Numbered from the stretch's first letter, positions 25,060 through 36,722 are shown. The stretch is 64,000 bases of DNA from Orthonyx spaldingii (GCA_013397795.1 VZTJ01004374.1:67674-131673), one strand, 5' to 3'. Notes: generated by a model not told the origin, from the letters alone. Translations and numbers: made by a program.

Positions 25060-27209
25060 ATGTTCCACCAGTGGAGAGTGTCTTTTCCTAAACAATTTGC
25101 AAATAGATTGCACCCTAAAATTGCAGCCTTTGGTTGCTGTGTTACTGCTGGATTTGGTGTAGCTGTAAGTGTCATTATGGCTGTAAAATTATCCGCCCTC
25201 AGGATTTTGTCTTTGACCCCTGCATCAGTGAATTCCACAGACTGGTTCCCTACCATTTACAGTAAGGGGAGGGAGAGACTTGGATTTGTCTTCCTTACTG
25301 GGCACCTCCCTGTTTCTAGCCTAAATTTGACCTTTAGAAATCTAGTCATACTCAGACTTGATAATACGATTTTCTCCTGGAAGCTAAGAGACTTCAAGTG
25401 AAGCCAAATGTAGAAGGCAGTGGGAGGGTAATGTGTAATGAGGTGGTCTTTCTTTCTGAGCATGCACTGGCTCTTCAAAACTCAGAAGCATTCTCCTAAA
25501 TTCTTAAATGGGTTTTAATCTGTTGCTCTTGGCAGAGACCAGTGCCTTTGGGTTGGGGAGTTTGCTGGAGAGAGCAGGCAATACTAGAAGTGGTTTCTTT
25601 GAGTGTTATGAACTCCCTGTAGAGATGGTTGGAAATTCACCACATGAGGAACTGTGTGGATTCTGCATGGTAGTGCAGGAGAAGTGGAGGCAGGACGCGA
25701 GTGAGGTTTAGTGACTTGCAGAGGACAGTGGCAAGAACCAAGTGAAGAGCATTGGCCAGGTGAGGATGGAGGGAAGGATGTCCTGAGAGCCCATAGGGAG
25801 CTTGCCAGGTCTCTCTGGTGTGCACACAGCAGGTGATTTAAAATGCTGAAAACTGCAGCTTCTCTGCTTTAGGTAAAAAAAGGGAAAGCAAAGCAGAAAG
25901 CCGAGCAGAGGAGCACCTCTGGATCTGAGCAGTTTGTAAGGTTTCTTTGGACTTGGTAATGCCTTGAGAATCCTGTTAAATTCTTAGGCAAGCAAGCAGT
26001 GATTAACTTTTCTGCAATTAAAAGTGTATATCTTGATTAGCACCTCTTATTTAATTATCAGATGCTTAGTTTTAGTTGCATGGCTGTCTCAGACAATAGG
26101 AAGCAATGAGACTGGAGGATGCTGGAGCTTCACAAGCATCGAAAGTCTCCCGGCCAATGGTGCTGTGGGAAGAGTTAACTCTTGCCCTCTGCCTTGTGCT
26201 TGGGCATATGTGAACCAAATTGGAGAAATGGGCTCTTGACTTATTTTCCCCCCTTCTTTCCAAATTAATTTGAATCCTACATCAACTGCTCTCTCAGGTT
26301 ACCATAAGACAGATGAGATGGTTTTCCTGATGTAAAGAGGTAGACATAGGAATAAGTGAGAAGAGGTGGGACAATGATGTTATTATAGGGTTACAATGGC
26401 ATTAAATGGGAGAAACAATCTCTTTTTTTTGTTACAAAATGCATACAATATTTGCATTTTAAGAGGCTGCACCAGTATAAGAGGAACTGAATGGTTCCCT
26501 GCTTTCAACAGCAGATAATTTCTAGTCAGTTTTAACAATATTTTTGCTATGGCAGGTGAACTTTTTAAAGGAGATATATGTGAATCTCCTGGACAGTATA
26601 CTTCGTATTTTTGAAACTGTGGGAAAACTTGTAACCTTTCCCATCTGCTTGAAAAGGAGACTTTTTCTGTGAACCAGACCCTGCTGAAAACCTGTGCAGA
26701 GGTATAGCAAAGGGTTTCAGATCACTGCTTACATGCTTAAAAGCCAAAACTGGTAGAATGAGAGGAGGGGCTTGTACTTGTACATCAAAAGAAAGGTATG
26801 AGGACACACATTAGAAAACTGATCTAATGAGAGAATGGTGGTGGCCGTTGTGGGAAGGGCAGTTGTTTCATCAAGACATGTTAGAATATGGTAGGACCAG
26901 TCTTAGTTTTTTTGGGTTTTTTAAGATAGTGGGACCATTTTAAACAAATATGAGTATATGCAGAAGAAATAGGAGAATTCTTAAGGAACATGGTGAGTGA
27001 ACTCCAGTCCCCTTGAGAGGCTTCTCTTGCTGCGTCTTTCTCCCTTGACTTCCCCTGCCTCACCTCCCTACTCCCAGGGAGAAAATGTAGATGCTTTTGC
27101 TCAGAAGTAAAAGACCATTTTTTTCACTTACAAGATCAGGAGAACAATTTTGTCTCCCCTCCAGCACCCTTGGCTCCAGTTCTCTGGGTGCAGAATTTCG
27201 GTTGCTGTT

Positions 27210-27235
27210 CCCCTCCCTGCTCCCCCCTCCCCCCC
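27210..27235 (-). other. G-quadruplex-capable tract
   Basis: The plus strand has four C tracts of 4, 3, 6 and 7 bases (27210-27213, 27215-27217, 27222-27227, 27229-27235), separated by loops of 1, 4 and 1 nt. The minus strand therefore fits the canonical G3+ quadruplex pattern with very short loops, a configuration known to favour stable folding. The plus strand could form the matching i-motif. Confidence 0.7.
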
Positions 27236-28690
27236 TTGTTGTTTTTTGTTTTGCAATAATCATTCTTTTTAATACATTTTTAATAAACAAGATTTGTTTG
27301 AGGAGGCCATGAAATGATGCTGCAGACAGCAGACAGAATGCCTTGTTCTAAAACACTTCCTCTTGTCATGTAGATAGTTTTATCAGATAAAAGAATTGTT
27401 GCTTTCAGCATTGTGTATTTTATTGTTGCACATATGTGCACACACACTCATACACAGTAATGCCCGTTCTATCAGAGCAATGACAATTGAGCAGCATTGA
27501 AATAAAAAACCAATAATGTGGCTTTTTAGGGGTTTTATATGCAGATCTTTTCCTGTGCAGCATAATATTCTATTTGAAGTGGAACTTAGCTCTTAGTTAA
27601 CACTGAAAGTGATAAGTTGTCTAAAGCCCTGTTTAGACAGACAGAGCTTATTTGGCATCTGCATTAAGCTGTTTGACAAAATGTTTCGAATGTAATTAGC
27701 TCACATCAAAGGTACACCACCTTCAGTGGTGGGTAAGATGGATGAGAACTACAGATGCTGAGATCAGCATGACCTGACTGAAGGCCTTGCAATTTAAGGT
27801 TTTACTGTTTATTACTTTATAATGTTAAAGAAAAAGAAAAATAAAAAAATGAGAACACTAACACATTGTTCTAATTGTTATAATTTCTGTAAAAATTTTC
27901 AAAGCTTTTTCAGTGTCTCAGTTGTACAAAGTTCTTCACTAGTCATGCTCTTCTCATACCTCAAGAGAACATAGTGACCTCCAAGAAGTACAATTTTTTT
28001 AATGTGGCAAAACAGATGTGTGGAAATATGTTATATTTAAAACTTTGTTTTAAAGTATATTTCTGAGAATACCTTCATAAAAGTGATCCTTTTCCATATA
28101 CCATTTTCAATGACATTTTTTGATTGATATTTGCCCAATTTGCACATTAGAATTTTGGACTGTTGGGTCTGTAAAACCCAGCCTGAGATCTAAAAGCTGA
28201 ATTCTTCCTTTTTCTTGCATTGGCGTCACTAAACACTAGGGTGGCAAAGAGGGGAAGTATGAAAACGTGTATGTTCAGATGCACTTGTTCCTTTATAAGA
28301 TGCCCACATTACCATTGTTACTTTAGCACCTTTGTGCATATTTTGTATGTAATTCTACTCAGAACTCCAACTGTATCAACAATGATGGCAGAATTCCTAC
28401 TCTAGCAGCCACTGATCAACACTTGTTGATTAATAGATTAGTATTGATAATTAGATTAATAGCATGGGAATTAGAGAAGGTCCAGTCCTTGCTTTCTGCA
28501 CTCGAGTGGCTATGGCGGTGTCAGCAGGAGTTAAATCCTGTGAACATTGAGCTGAATTTTACAAAATGACAGGTGATGCTGGACACCTGACTTGGGAAGC
28601 TTGCTTGAAAAGAAGTGTTCAGCACTTTCTGAAGATAAACTGTATTTAATCACAGTTTAGATTTAGGAATTACTGAGAGTTAATAAAATG

Positions 28691-28731
28691 CCAGGCATCA
28701 GCTGAAGTGCAAGAGCTCAGCTGATGCTTGG
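28691..28731. repeat. 15-bp imperfect hairpin
   Basis: CCAGGCATCAGCTGA (28691-28705) pairs with TCAGCTGATGCTTGG (28717-28731) with one mismatch across an 11-nt loop. Pairing does not extend outward. The stem is shorter than a usual microRNA precursor. Confidence 0.65.
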
Positions 28732-29423
28732 TAACTTCTGACTTGTAATCATTTCAATTGTGTGTATAAGCCCTTTGTTTTTAGGGTGGTACTTCAAAGT
28801 ACTTATTATGGCCATCTTGGTAAGAAGGTGCTCCACATAAGTTGCTAAGTAGACATAATAGGAAACCTGTGTGTGAAAAAGCGTTGTTATGTTGATTCTT
28901 CTTCTGGATCATGCTGCTCTTTGAAAAGCATGATTCACAGAAGTTGGGAGAAGACTTCGCCAGAGCTCCATGTAGCATTTGGCATTTTTCCTGAATAAGA
29001 AGCTTCTTTATGTGGTTTACTACGTATAATAAATGCTTAATTAGTATGATTTGAGGACTGATAAGTTAAATGGTGAGGAACAAGTGGTAGCAAAGTTCTA
29101 TTTATGCTGTTCAAAAGAAAATAAAGGAGTATTTCTGTAGTGCTACTGAGAGGTACTCTTATCCTCATCGCTGTAAAATTAACTCCTTTCTTAGCAAGAC
29201 TCCAACTGTGTTGAACCTACTATAGATCATTCATAAAAACCAACAGCATTTCGGAAACATGCAGTATTTAAAATTTAAAATACTTGTTGCATGCAGTGAT
29301 GATGGATGATTAAGATTTGGTATCTTAGGCTGTTTTGGTTATCTAATCAGTGATAACATGATTTGGTTTTCTAATGAACTTGGAGATGCTGGATTTTGAA
29401 ATCTCTTGCTACCTGATTTTGTT

Positions 29424-29457
29424 CTTTTTTTTGTTTTTGTTTTTGTTTTGTTTTGTT
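29424..29457. repeat. (TTTTG)n simple repeat
   Basis: A T-rich run with regularly spaced G (TTTTTG/TTTTG units). Confidence 0.8.
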
Positions 29458-29808
29458 AAATAAGCAAATCAAAAACATATGAGAATATATTTGTGGGAGT
29501 TTTATTTTAAAAAAGGGAGAAAATGGAGTGGCACATTGAGGCTGGGAAAGAAGCTGTTTAAAACATGTGAGAGACTCAGAAACTTTGAGTGGGAATGTGC
29601 CAAAAGTGGGTTGGAGAAAATAACTGAGGGCTCACATCAGCCTTAGCCAGGGGTTGGTGTGGGCATGAACACTCTGCCTGGCTCCATGTATGCTTATGAT
29701 TATATCTTCAAGATTAGAAGTGCATATCCATTTGTATATAAAGGATAATCCAACTAATACTGAATTGAACATTAACCCCATTTGGGTTTTATCTTCTTTT
29801 CCTTTCAG

Positions 29809-29938
29809 AGCCTCCTTTCCCATCACATCCACACATGCACACACTCCTGTCTTTGAAATCTTTTCCCAAACTCCTCCTACATAATTTTCTGTAGAAACTG
29901 GGAGCACAAATAAACGTCTGTTTTAATCTCCTTAGCAG
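29809..29938 (+). other. Candidate non-coding exon or recursive-splice element
   Basis: A strong acceptor (TCTTCTTTTCCTTTCAG, ending 29808) and a consensus donor (CAG|GTAAGTGAG, GT at 29939-29940) would delimit a 130-nt exon. All three frames contain stops, so it would be non-coding, or a poison exon within a coding transcript. The last bases before the donor are themselves pyrimidine-rich and end CTCCTTAGCAG. The sequence therefore also reads as an acceptor directly abutting a donor, the known form of a vertebrate recursive-splice site. The NAGNAG arrangement (TTAGCAG) slightly weakens that reading. No transcript evidence is available here. Confidence 0.35.
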
Positions 29939-30435
29939 GTAAGTGAGAGAAACAATGGGAGTTTTTATAGCCAGCCCTTTGCCCCCGTGGGTAGGAAATG
30001 AGTCATTACCATGATGAAGAAAAACGAGGGACTTGAGCCATAAATTCATGCTAATCTCCTGTTGTCAGTCTCTCTGGCATGGTTAGTGACTCAGCACTAT
30101 GTTTGCAATTGGGGTACTGTGCCCTTGGTGGCCTGTCAGATGCCAAATTGTTCCTCTCCATGTTCAAAGGTCTTTGGGTGGATAGGAGGGACGGGCTTCC
30201 TTCCCAGAGTACAGAGCCCAGGGACGGCCCCATTCCCACTGTCTCTGTCCCCAGCACGGGAGCTGCTGCTCCAGGGTCACTTCTCACCAGACACCTCTCT
30301 AGTCCTGCAGGTCTTGATGACACCCACCCAAAAACGTGCAAGCAGACAGTGCTGCTGTCCTCTGCTCTTTGGGGACATCCTTCTTCAACCATCCTTCTCT
30401 TCTCAACATCTGCTCTGTATTTTGCAGAAAAGGTT

Positions 30436-30453
30436 AAAAAAAAAAAAAAAAAA
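30436..30453. repeat. A homopolymer (18 A)
   Basis: An uninterrupted A run followed by purine-rich GAGGAAAGGAAAA. No retrogene body or target duplication is recognised upstream. Confidence 0.85.
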
Positions 30454-30529
30454 GAGGAAAGGAAAACAGGAAAGGAAGGTGTTTCAGAAGTTTCTCTCCA
30501 CACATCTATACACATGTAAAACTAAATAA

Positions 30530-30617
30530 ATAATATACACACACACACGTACATATATATATACACACAGATATATCTGCATATGTGTGTACATATGTAG
30601 ATGTGTGTACATACGTA
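30530..30617. repeat. (CA)n / (TA)n / (TG)n compound microsatellite
   Basis: AC-rich units pass through TATATATA into TG-rich units (GTACATATGTAG and GTACATACGTAG). The AC-rich left half and TG-rich right half are roughly complementary, so hairpin formation is possible. Confidence 0.75.
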
Positions 30618-32829
30618 GCCTTTCCATGCTAATGTTCCCCAGTCTGTCAGGTGAGGATCTGGAGGGCAGCATTCCCACCCACAGCAACTTGGTGTCAAAT
30701 CCTGAACAGCGTTTCTCTGCACATCAACCCAAGCCCATAATTCTGTGAAGGAATTATGGTGGTAATTCACCAAGCTGTGTTGTTGTCTGTGAACATTATG
30801 ATTATCTAGGCTGAAACACCTATGCAACAGCACCCGTTAAGAATTGATGATGCCTCTTACTCGTAAACTTTTGCTCCAAACTCACCAAGCTTGAAAAGAT
30901 CTGTGTCTGTGCACAGGCAGACAGGAACATTGTATTACCATAAAAAAAGTGCCTGGAGTTTATGGTATCTCAGCTCTGGCCGGCAGTCAGGGTAGAGGCC
31001 TGGAACAGCAGCAGTGCTCAAGGTCCAACCTTGGGATTTCCAGAGCAGGAGAGCTAATGCCTTATAACCTTCTCATGAGTCTAAACATGACTTCTGCTGA
31101 CAGGGAATGAGCATCCTGTAGCTTCAAGTCTAGTCATCAACATTTTGTCTGCCTTGACTAGAAAGGGGCTGGTGTTGCCATAAATTAGGAAGATGATACA
31201 TAAGAACTTCTGTCCTTGCCATCTGCAACAAAGCAGAATAAAATATTCAAAACTCGCAGTTCTGCTTGCAGCACTGAGGTGAGTCACATGCAGTCAGCTG
31301 GTGTGTCTGCTGTTTATTTCCATGCGGAATAAAAAATAGTTTATAAATTGTAACTTCTCCACATTCTGGCTACTAGGTCTAAGCACAAGTATGTCAGGCT
31401 TTTTCTGCAAATAGCAATCTCCTAGGATGTGAAACATTGTTAATTTATCTTAAATAATTCAATAGAATGTCAATATTCCACAACTCCCTCTACTTAGAGT
31501 GACAGGTGTGTTCAAATTAGTAGCCCTGAAGAATAAAGAATATTCAGGACATGCTTTTATCTCAGGAAAGACAGAACTCAGTGCAGCTGCATAAGTTTTT
31601 AAAGTAACAGTGTGAACACCAGCCTGCTACCTGGATGACAAGTAATTCAAGCACAAATGTTCTGCTTCTGGAAAAGAAGTGGTATATACATTTTGTACCC
31701 AATTAGTAATCAGTGCAAGTTCTCTGTATGTGTATTATATTCTGTATTTTACATACACATGCAGGATATACAACATCATGTGTGAGTGGGTGCTGCGAAA
31801 TACTGTTTCATATTTGCACACTAATTCTATCAAAAACAAAAGGTTTTCTTAAGGCAGATCATGTGATGAGTTGAGGCAGCTAGACTTGTTGCTCAATACA
31901 TTTTCTCTGTGACAAGTTGGAGATCTATTAATTGGTAAAAATAGCCCTGACACCATGCTTGGAACTGCTGGGGAAGAAGCTGTTCCCTTTTCCATGTTAC
32001 GATCACCATAATTAGAGCAACAATCACAGAAGTTAAAGTGGGGTAAGACACTCTCCATTTTCCTTTTCATTACTCTGACGAAACAGGATTCCTTGCCGTG
32101 GTGTATTTTTATCTGTATTATCAAATCCATTTTTATGTGTCTGAAGAAATAGAGGTGAGGGCATCCAAGAATTCCTTTGGAAAACTATTGCGGATTGATG
32201 GTATCTTCTTGATACTTTAAAATTGTTACTGAAATCTCCTGCTCATTTGTGTAACCCCTCTCCATTCAGGCGCTCACATCCTTTTGATATTAGCAGGGAT
32301 GAATTGATTAATTTGGGCGCAGGAAGGAGGCAAGGCAGGGCTGCCCTTTGTTTAACCCAGTGGTGCCAGCTAGTCTGGGTCAGAAGTGTGACTAAACTCC
32401 AGCTGAGACATTTCTGTGGCTGATCAAGATGTTAGGGCAACACCCAGAAAAATAGCCCAGGCCAGCTTGGCAGTGTTGTTTTAAGATTCAAAGTGCACAT
32501 GCTGTTTTCATCTCAAACATGTAACTTGCCTGCTCTGCAGTGGGGAGTCAGGCTGAGGGACCCTCCTCTTCCTCCTCAGCCTTGTAGAGCTTTCCTGCAA
32601 ACATGCTGGTGCACTTTAGTGTGGTGGGTGTGTTCTCCCACAGTTTCTGGGAAGGTGGCAGGGAAAGGAGCCATATGTGAGCAGGTGTAGCTCTTTCCTT
32701 CCTAGGGGATCCTATGTGGGTGCCTATGCCTTGGTCTTCCTTGCAGATGTACAGGTCAGTGGCCCGAGAGGAGTGTAAAGAGTCTGAGGGAGGTGATCTT
32801 TCTCCTCTGCTAAGCCCTGGTGACATCTG

Positions 32830-33328
32830 GATGCTGGGCCCAGTGCCGCGCTCCCTGGTACAAGAGAGGCATGAACTTAATGAAGTGAGTTCACCAAAGG
32901 GCCCTAAAGATGATTAAGGGACTGGAGATCTTTCATATAAGGGAAGGTTGTGAGAGTTTTGACTGCTCAGCCTGGAGAAGAGAGGCCAGAGGGATCTTGT
33001 TGTCGTATATAAAGACCTGGTGGGGGAGTAAAAAGATGAAACCAAGCTTTCCTTGGCGATGCCTAGTAACAGGGCAGCAGGCAATGGGCACAGACTGGAA
33101 TACAGGAAGCTCTGTTTCAGTGTAAGGAACAGTAGGCTTTTTGACTGTAAGTGTGTTCAAACACCAGAGCAGATTGCTGAGAGAGATTGTGGCATTTCCA
33201 TCCTTGGAGATGGCAAAATCTGACTGGACATCCCTGAACAACCTGCTGTAGCAGACCCTGCTCGGAGCAGGGCAGTTGGACGAGACCAGAGGTCCCTCCA
33301 GCCCCAGCTGTTCTGTGATGCTGTAATC
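32830..33328 (+). mobile_element. CR1 LINE, 3' fragment
   Basis: Several diagnostic CR1 words occur in order. AAGATGATTAAGGGACTGGA is followed by CAGCCTGGAGAAGAGAGGCC. Then come a degenerate 'ACCAGAGCAGATTGC' (CR1: ggaacaggttgcc), 'CATTTCCATCCTTGGAGAT' (CR1: ccatccttggag) and GGCAGTTGGACGAGACCAGA (CR1: ggttggactagatgacc). The last is TTCTGTGATGCTGTAA, a decayed copy of the short CR1 tail repeat. Only the end of the reverse-transcriptase frame and the 3' UTR are present, as is usual for 5'-truncated CR1. The open frames here, including one of 192 codons on the minus strand (32933-33511), are chance and the copy is dead. Confidence 0.93.
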
Positions 33329-34703
33329 CTTCCAGCTGTTTGAACATGTAATTGTTGACCTTGCAACAGTCAATACTAAGGCAACGGTCATGTTCCCCTT
33401 CAAACTAACAGTCCTAATTTGTTTATGCTTCCAACCCGCTATTATATTAAGCCACAGTTCAACTGACCCCCTGAGAGGAGGTAACTGAAGCTTTTGTTGA
33501 AGAACATACACTGATTGGCTCCATGCCCCTTTCTTCTGAGCTTAGAGGAAAAAAGGGGGCCACTAGTTTATTTTTCTTGACTTAATATCTTCCTGTATTT
33601 GGTTGACCTCAACTCTCAGTTTTCTAATGAAGCTTGAAGACGCTCATGAGCTGAATTTATTAATGCTTTCCTTTGTTGTGAAATGATTTACTTTTGTTTA
33701 GCCGTTATCACTTGCCCTTTAGAGTTCATGTGTGTTCCTAAGGAGGAACAATGAATGGATGTTTCCTGCTGTAGGTGTGTGCAATTTCTCCAAAATTTGA
33801 GTGTGGAAGTGAAGCAAAGCTGTTAACGCAGAGTATCCTCTCCTACCTAGCACAGGTATTCTTTGTGTGTTTGGACAACTTTTAAGGAGTTCAGCCAATA
33901 TCCTACATTTACAGGGTTAGCTCCGTGCTTCCTGCCTCATCAGCCCATGAGCTGGTGACAGTTCTTGTTGCTCAAAGGAGTTGGTGCTTGAGATCCTGTT
34001 TCAGATTTTTGAGATTCACTTTTTTCTTCCTTAATTGTTCAATCCTATTAATATTCAAAAATGAATCCAATTATTATTTGGCTTCATTCCTAATTGAGTT
34101 TTGACTCCTTGCAGTGCTGTTCCAAAATGTAGTCATTCTTATAGCATGAAAGCAGGGAATATCTTGTCATTTTGATGGACTGATTTTGATAAAACATAGT
34201 CCTGCTATAGACATACTTTTCAACCTGGTACCTTTTTTAATATTCTGACTTTGATTTCAATGCTGCAGAATCCATACAGTGCAGAAATCTCTGGACAATT
34301 TGGGGACTGGACTAGATTATTTGCTGACCTAAGAGTTTGTTTGGAAAATTTGCTGTTCGTGACAGGTGCTCCTTTATGAGAAACCTGAAGAAAAGACTCT
34401 TATGTAAGAATACAGAGGATGGCAGAACAACATGTAAGAGCCCCCTGATCGTTCCTGGAGTAACCCTCTGTTTTAATCAATAACGTTGGAATACAGTCAT
34501 GGATGTTCCCACTGTTATAAATTTAACCTCCTAACCTGAATAATGGTTTTAATGTGGCTTTGTCTGCCTCTGTTCCGTATGTGTATTCTGTTTGTATGTG
34601 AGCAGCTTTAGCCCTTAATAAAAATCAGTGGGAGAATATTACATGTAGGATTTGGGTGGGAGGTTTTAGTGGGTGATGTGACAAGTGGAGGTCATTCTGT
34701 GCG
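33329..34703. other. Non-coding stretch, nothing recognised
   Basis: No gene. A CR1-like phrase (GGGACTGGACTAGATTATT, about 34302-34320) could be a stray CR1 tail but is too short and isolated to call. Confidence 0.55.
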
Positions 34704-34770
34704 TCACAGAATAATTTCCTTTGGAAGAAACCTCTGGCCCAGCGTCCCACACTCATGGCTATGCTTTTAA
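34704..34770 (-). mobile_element. Probable CR1 LINE tail remnant
   Basis: TCACAGAATAATTTCCTTTG followed by GAAGAAACCTCTGG matches the reverse complement of the CR1 3' end (cacagaat..tttcctaggttggaagagacctctgg) with a small deletion. The continuation (CCCAGCGTCCCACACTCA) loosely follows the next CR1 words (agtccaacccc...). The inner end is indistinct. A short, old copy opposite in orientation to the one at 32830. Confidence 0.6.
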
Positions 34771-36564
34771 AAGTGCTAGCTTTCATTTAGGGAGGGGATT
34801 GCTGACATGCTCAGGCCCACTGCTGGCTTTAGCAAGGGGTGAACCTACTGAGATGGTCGTACAGTAATTTCTTAGGGCCTTGGACCTGGCCCACCTCTGG
34901 TTATTTGTGAGAGTGAGGCTGTTCTGAGAGGAACTAGGATGAAGCTCATTTCACGCTGGCTTCTCAAAAGCTTTCGGGAGGTGGTGACTTCATGACCACG
35001 GCTGATAAACAAACTTGGCTTTTATAAAAATAGACTGATGGTCTGGCAGGAATTCCAGCCTGTCCAAATGGGTCTGCTCCTGCCAAGCAGCACGGCCGCC
35101 GCTGCATGAAAAGGGTGTGCCCCTGCTCCCTCTCAGCCGTCACATTTCCCTGCTTCTTCCCAATCAGATGGTAAATACGTCTCTGCACATAGCATTAAGG
35201 TTGGTAAATCAGTTGTGCAAATACTGCCAAGTAAGTAAATACAGTAGAAAATGGAACATTCACTCCTTTTGTTTAGTTATCAATACAGATTTAAAGGCAA
35301 GTCACTCTAAGTAATTGTGTTTAGGTCATTAAACATGGTTTAATAATGACAATAGTAGGGTGTGTCCTGAGACAGGAGGCAAAGCAGTACACCTCTAATA
35401 GCCTAAGAGTGGGTTATTTCTGATAACAAACCTATCTCGTTGGGATTAGTCCAGATGAGGGCAGTTTGATGAACACCCAGTTTTGGAAAAATCCCGAATG
35501 TTCTTTTTGTCCTGCCACTCATAAGTTGAGCCCATGTAAAATGTAAAGTTCTTTTCAGCACTATCTCTGTTTACCAGGTTAAACATTGAATAAAATCTCT
35601 CTTGACATAATGACCGTGGGTTATGTGCAACGTATGACTGGAAAAAAGAAGATTCCCTGCACTATAGGGTATAAAGTTCCTATTGATATTACACGGTGTT
35701 TTTCCAGTCTAAGCCAGCAGTGAGTATTCCTCATTCTGCATGTTGGATCAAGAGTAGTGTTGGATGAAATAAAGTGTACAAAATTATAGTGGTAAGCAAG
35801 TGAATCTTTCAAGGCTAATTAAAAAAAAATACGGCTGTTTTCTAAACTTCTCAGGGATTTTTAATCTTCGAAACCAGTCTCCACAGAGATGGATTAGTGA
35901 GGAGAGAACAGATGAAGCAATCAAAGGTGCCAGATAAATGCAATTTATCATGTTTCCACAATTTATCGCCTAATTATCCTCCTCATTGTGTGTGCATATG
36001 CGTCTATACGTGTATATATAATGTGTATGAGTATTAAATGTGTTTATGGAATGATACTGCTCCTGGATTTTCCACAGCATGTTCTATAAACTGCTGGGGG
36101 TGGCATGCTTGCTTTTTTTTTTTCAATAAGTGCAGTATGTGAAATCTCACCAGACACAGCTAAACCAGAGCACATTGCTGACATACCAGCTATTTTATAG
36201 AAGACATGACTTACATGGAATTAACAGGTCCAATCCAAGTCTCTTAAACTCATACAATGAAATCTCATAAATCTGATAAAATGTGTGATTCTTTTAAATC
36301 ATAAAATGGTTTTTAAATGCAGCCCATCATTTCCAGAGCATGAATTTTTGCGTGATGACAGTTCTTTCCTGTCACATTATTGTTGCTAGTTTTGTTGCGG
36401 AGCAGGTTAAGGATATAATCCACCACCTCAGCTGTGTGGCTTTCCTGGTCAAGATGGCTCTTCATAAGCCAGGATACAAAGTTCAGCACTTACTGGGCCC
36501 ACTCCTAATCCTTTAGTCATACAATGACTTTTCCATTTTTCAGGTCCAGTAATATAACTATGAC
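34771..36564. other. Non-coding stretch with one enhancer-like core
   Basis: No gene recognised. It contains the candidate block at 35860-36010 and a T run near 36113-36123. Confidence 0.6.
35860..36010. promoter_or_regulatory. Candidate enhancer-like block (TCF, GATA, HOX words)
   Basis: In close order: ATCAAAGG at 35920-35927 (TCF/LEF type), AGATAA at 35932-35937 (GATA type), CAATTTATC twice (35941-35949 and 35959-35967), and TAATTATCC at 35971-35979 (homeodomain type). The exact 9-bp direct repeat at an 18-bp period is notable. Function is inferred from clustering only. Confidence 0.3.
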
Positions 36565-36722
36565 CTCACTTCTATATAGCACTTCAACAGTTTGTTTTTC
36601 CGTGTTGGACTGTGGTTTACATGTTTCAAGAGGACCTTTTATGAATTTGTGAATCTTTGCAGGTAAATAGCTTGCTAAAGCTCTATGTTTCTGTTAAGAA
36701 GCAGGATATGAGCCTAAGGTTT
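36565..36722 (+). mobile_element. Possible MIR-type SINE remnant
   Basis: CTTCTATATAGCACTTCAAC at the left resembles the MIR-family start. GCAGGTAAATAGCTTGCTAA (about 36659-36678) resembles gaggttaagtgacttgccca, and 'GAGCCTAAGG' resembles the following core. Divergence is high and the middle is weak. Confidence 0.4.

Larger units (their letters stand above)
24691..29808. other. Non-coding stretch with simple repeats
   Basis: No gene is recognised. A 164-codon open frame at 24907-25401 (plus) overlaps a 131-codon frame on the other strand and runs through a (TG)n microsatellite, so I reject it. A weak MIR-like word lies near 25700-25750. An 8-bp perfect inverted repeat (TGTCTAAA / TTTAGACA) sits at 27618-27639. 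Confidence 0.55.
29945..32829. other. Non-coding stretch, nothing recognised
   Basis: Two frames of about 155 codons are open on opposite strands over the same DNA (30051-30515 minus, 30062-30529 plus). Both run through a poly-A tract, so neither is credible. No further family is recognised. Confidence 0.6.

Noticed and set aside
24907..25401. 164-codon open frame, plus strand
   Set aside because: It runs through a CTGT/TG microsatellite and the minus strand is open for 131 codons over part of it.
25690..25760. MIR-like words (GAGGTTTAGTGACTTGCAGA)
   Set aside because: The match covers only about 40 bp without flanking MIR order, too little to call.
28415..28430. Inverted repeat ATCAACA-CT-TGTTGAT
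   Set aside because: Only 7 bp per arm. Not unusual for AT-rich DNA and not linked to other structure.
29333..29355. miR-9-like phrase (TTTTGGTTATCTAATCAG)
   Set aside because: It differs from the mature microRNA in the second half and no pairing arm is present.
30436..30453. A18 tract as the tail of a processed pseudogene
   Set aside because: No recognisable gene-like sequence or polyadenylation signal upstream and no flanking duplication.
30051..30529. Frames of about 155 codons on opposite strands
   Set aside because: Both traverse an 18-A homopolymer, giving poly-Lys or poly-Phe. Not credible proteins.
32933..33511. 192-codon open frame, minus strand
   Set aside because: It is largely antisense to the CR1 fragment, so it is a by-product of the repeat.
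34302..34320. CR1-like phrase (GGGACTGGACTAGATTATT)
   Set aside because: Isolated. Neither the upstream CR1 body nor a tail repeat is visible.
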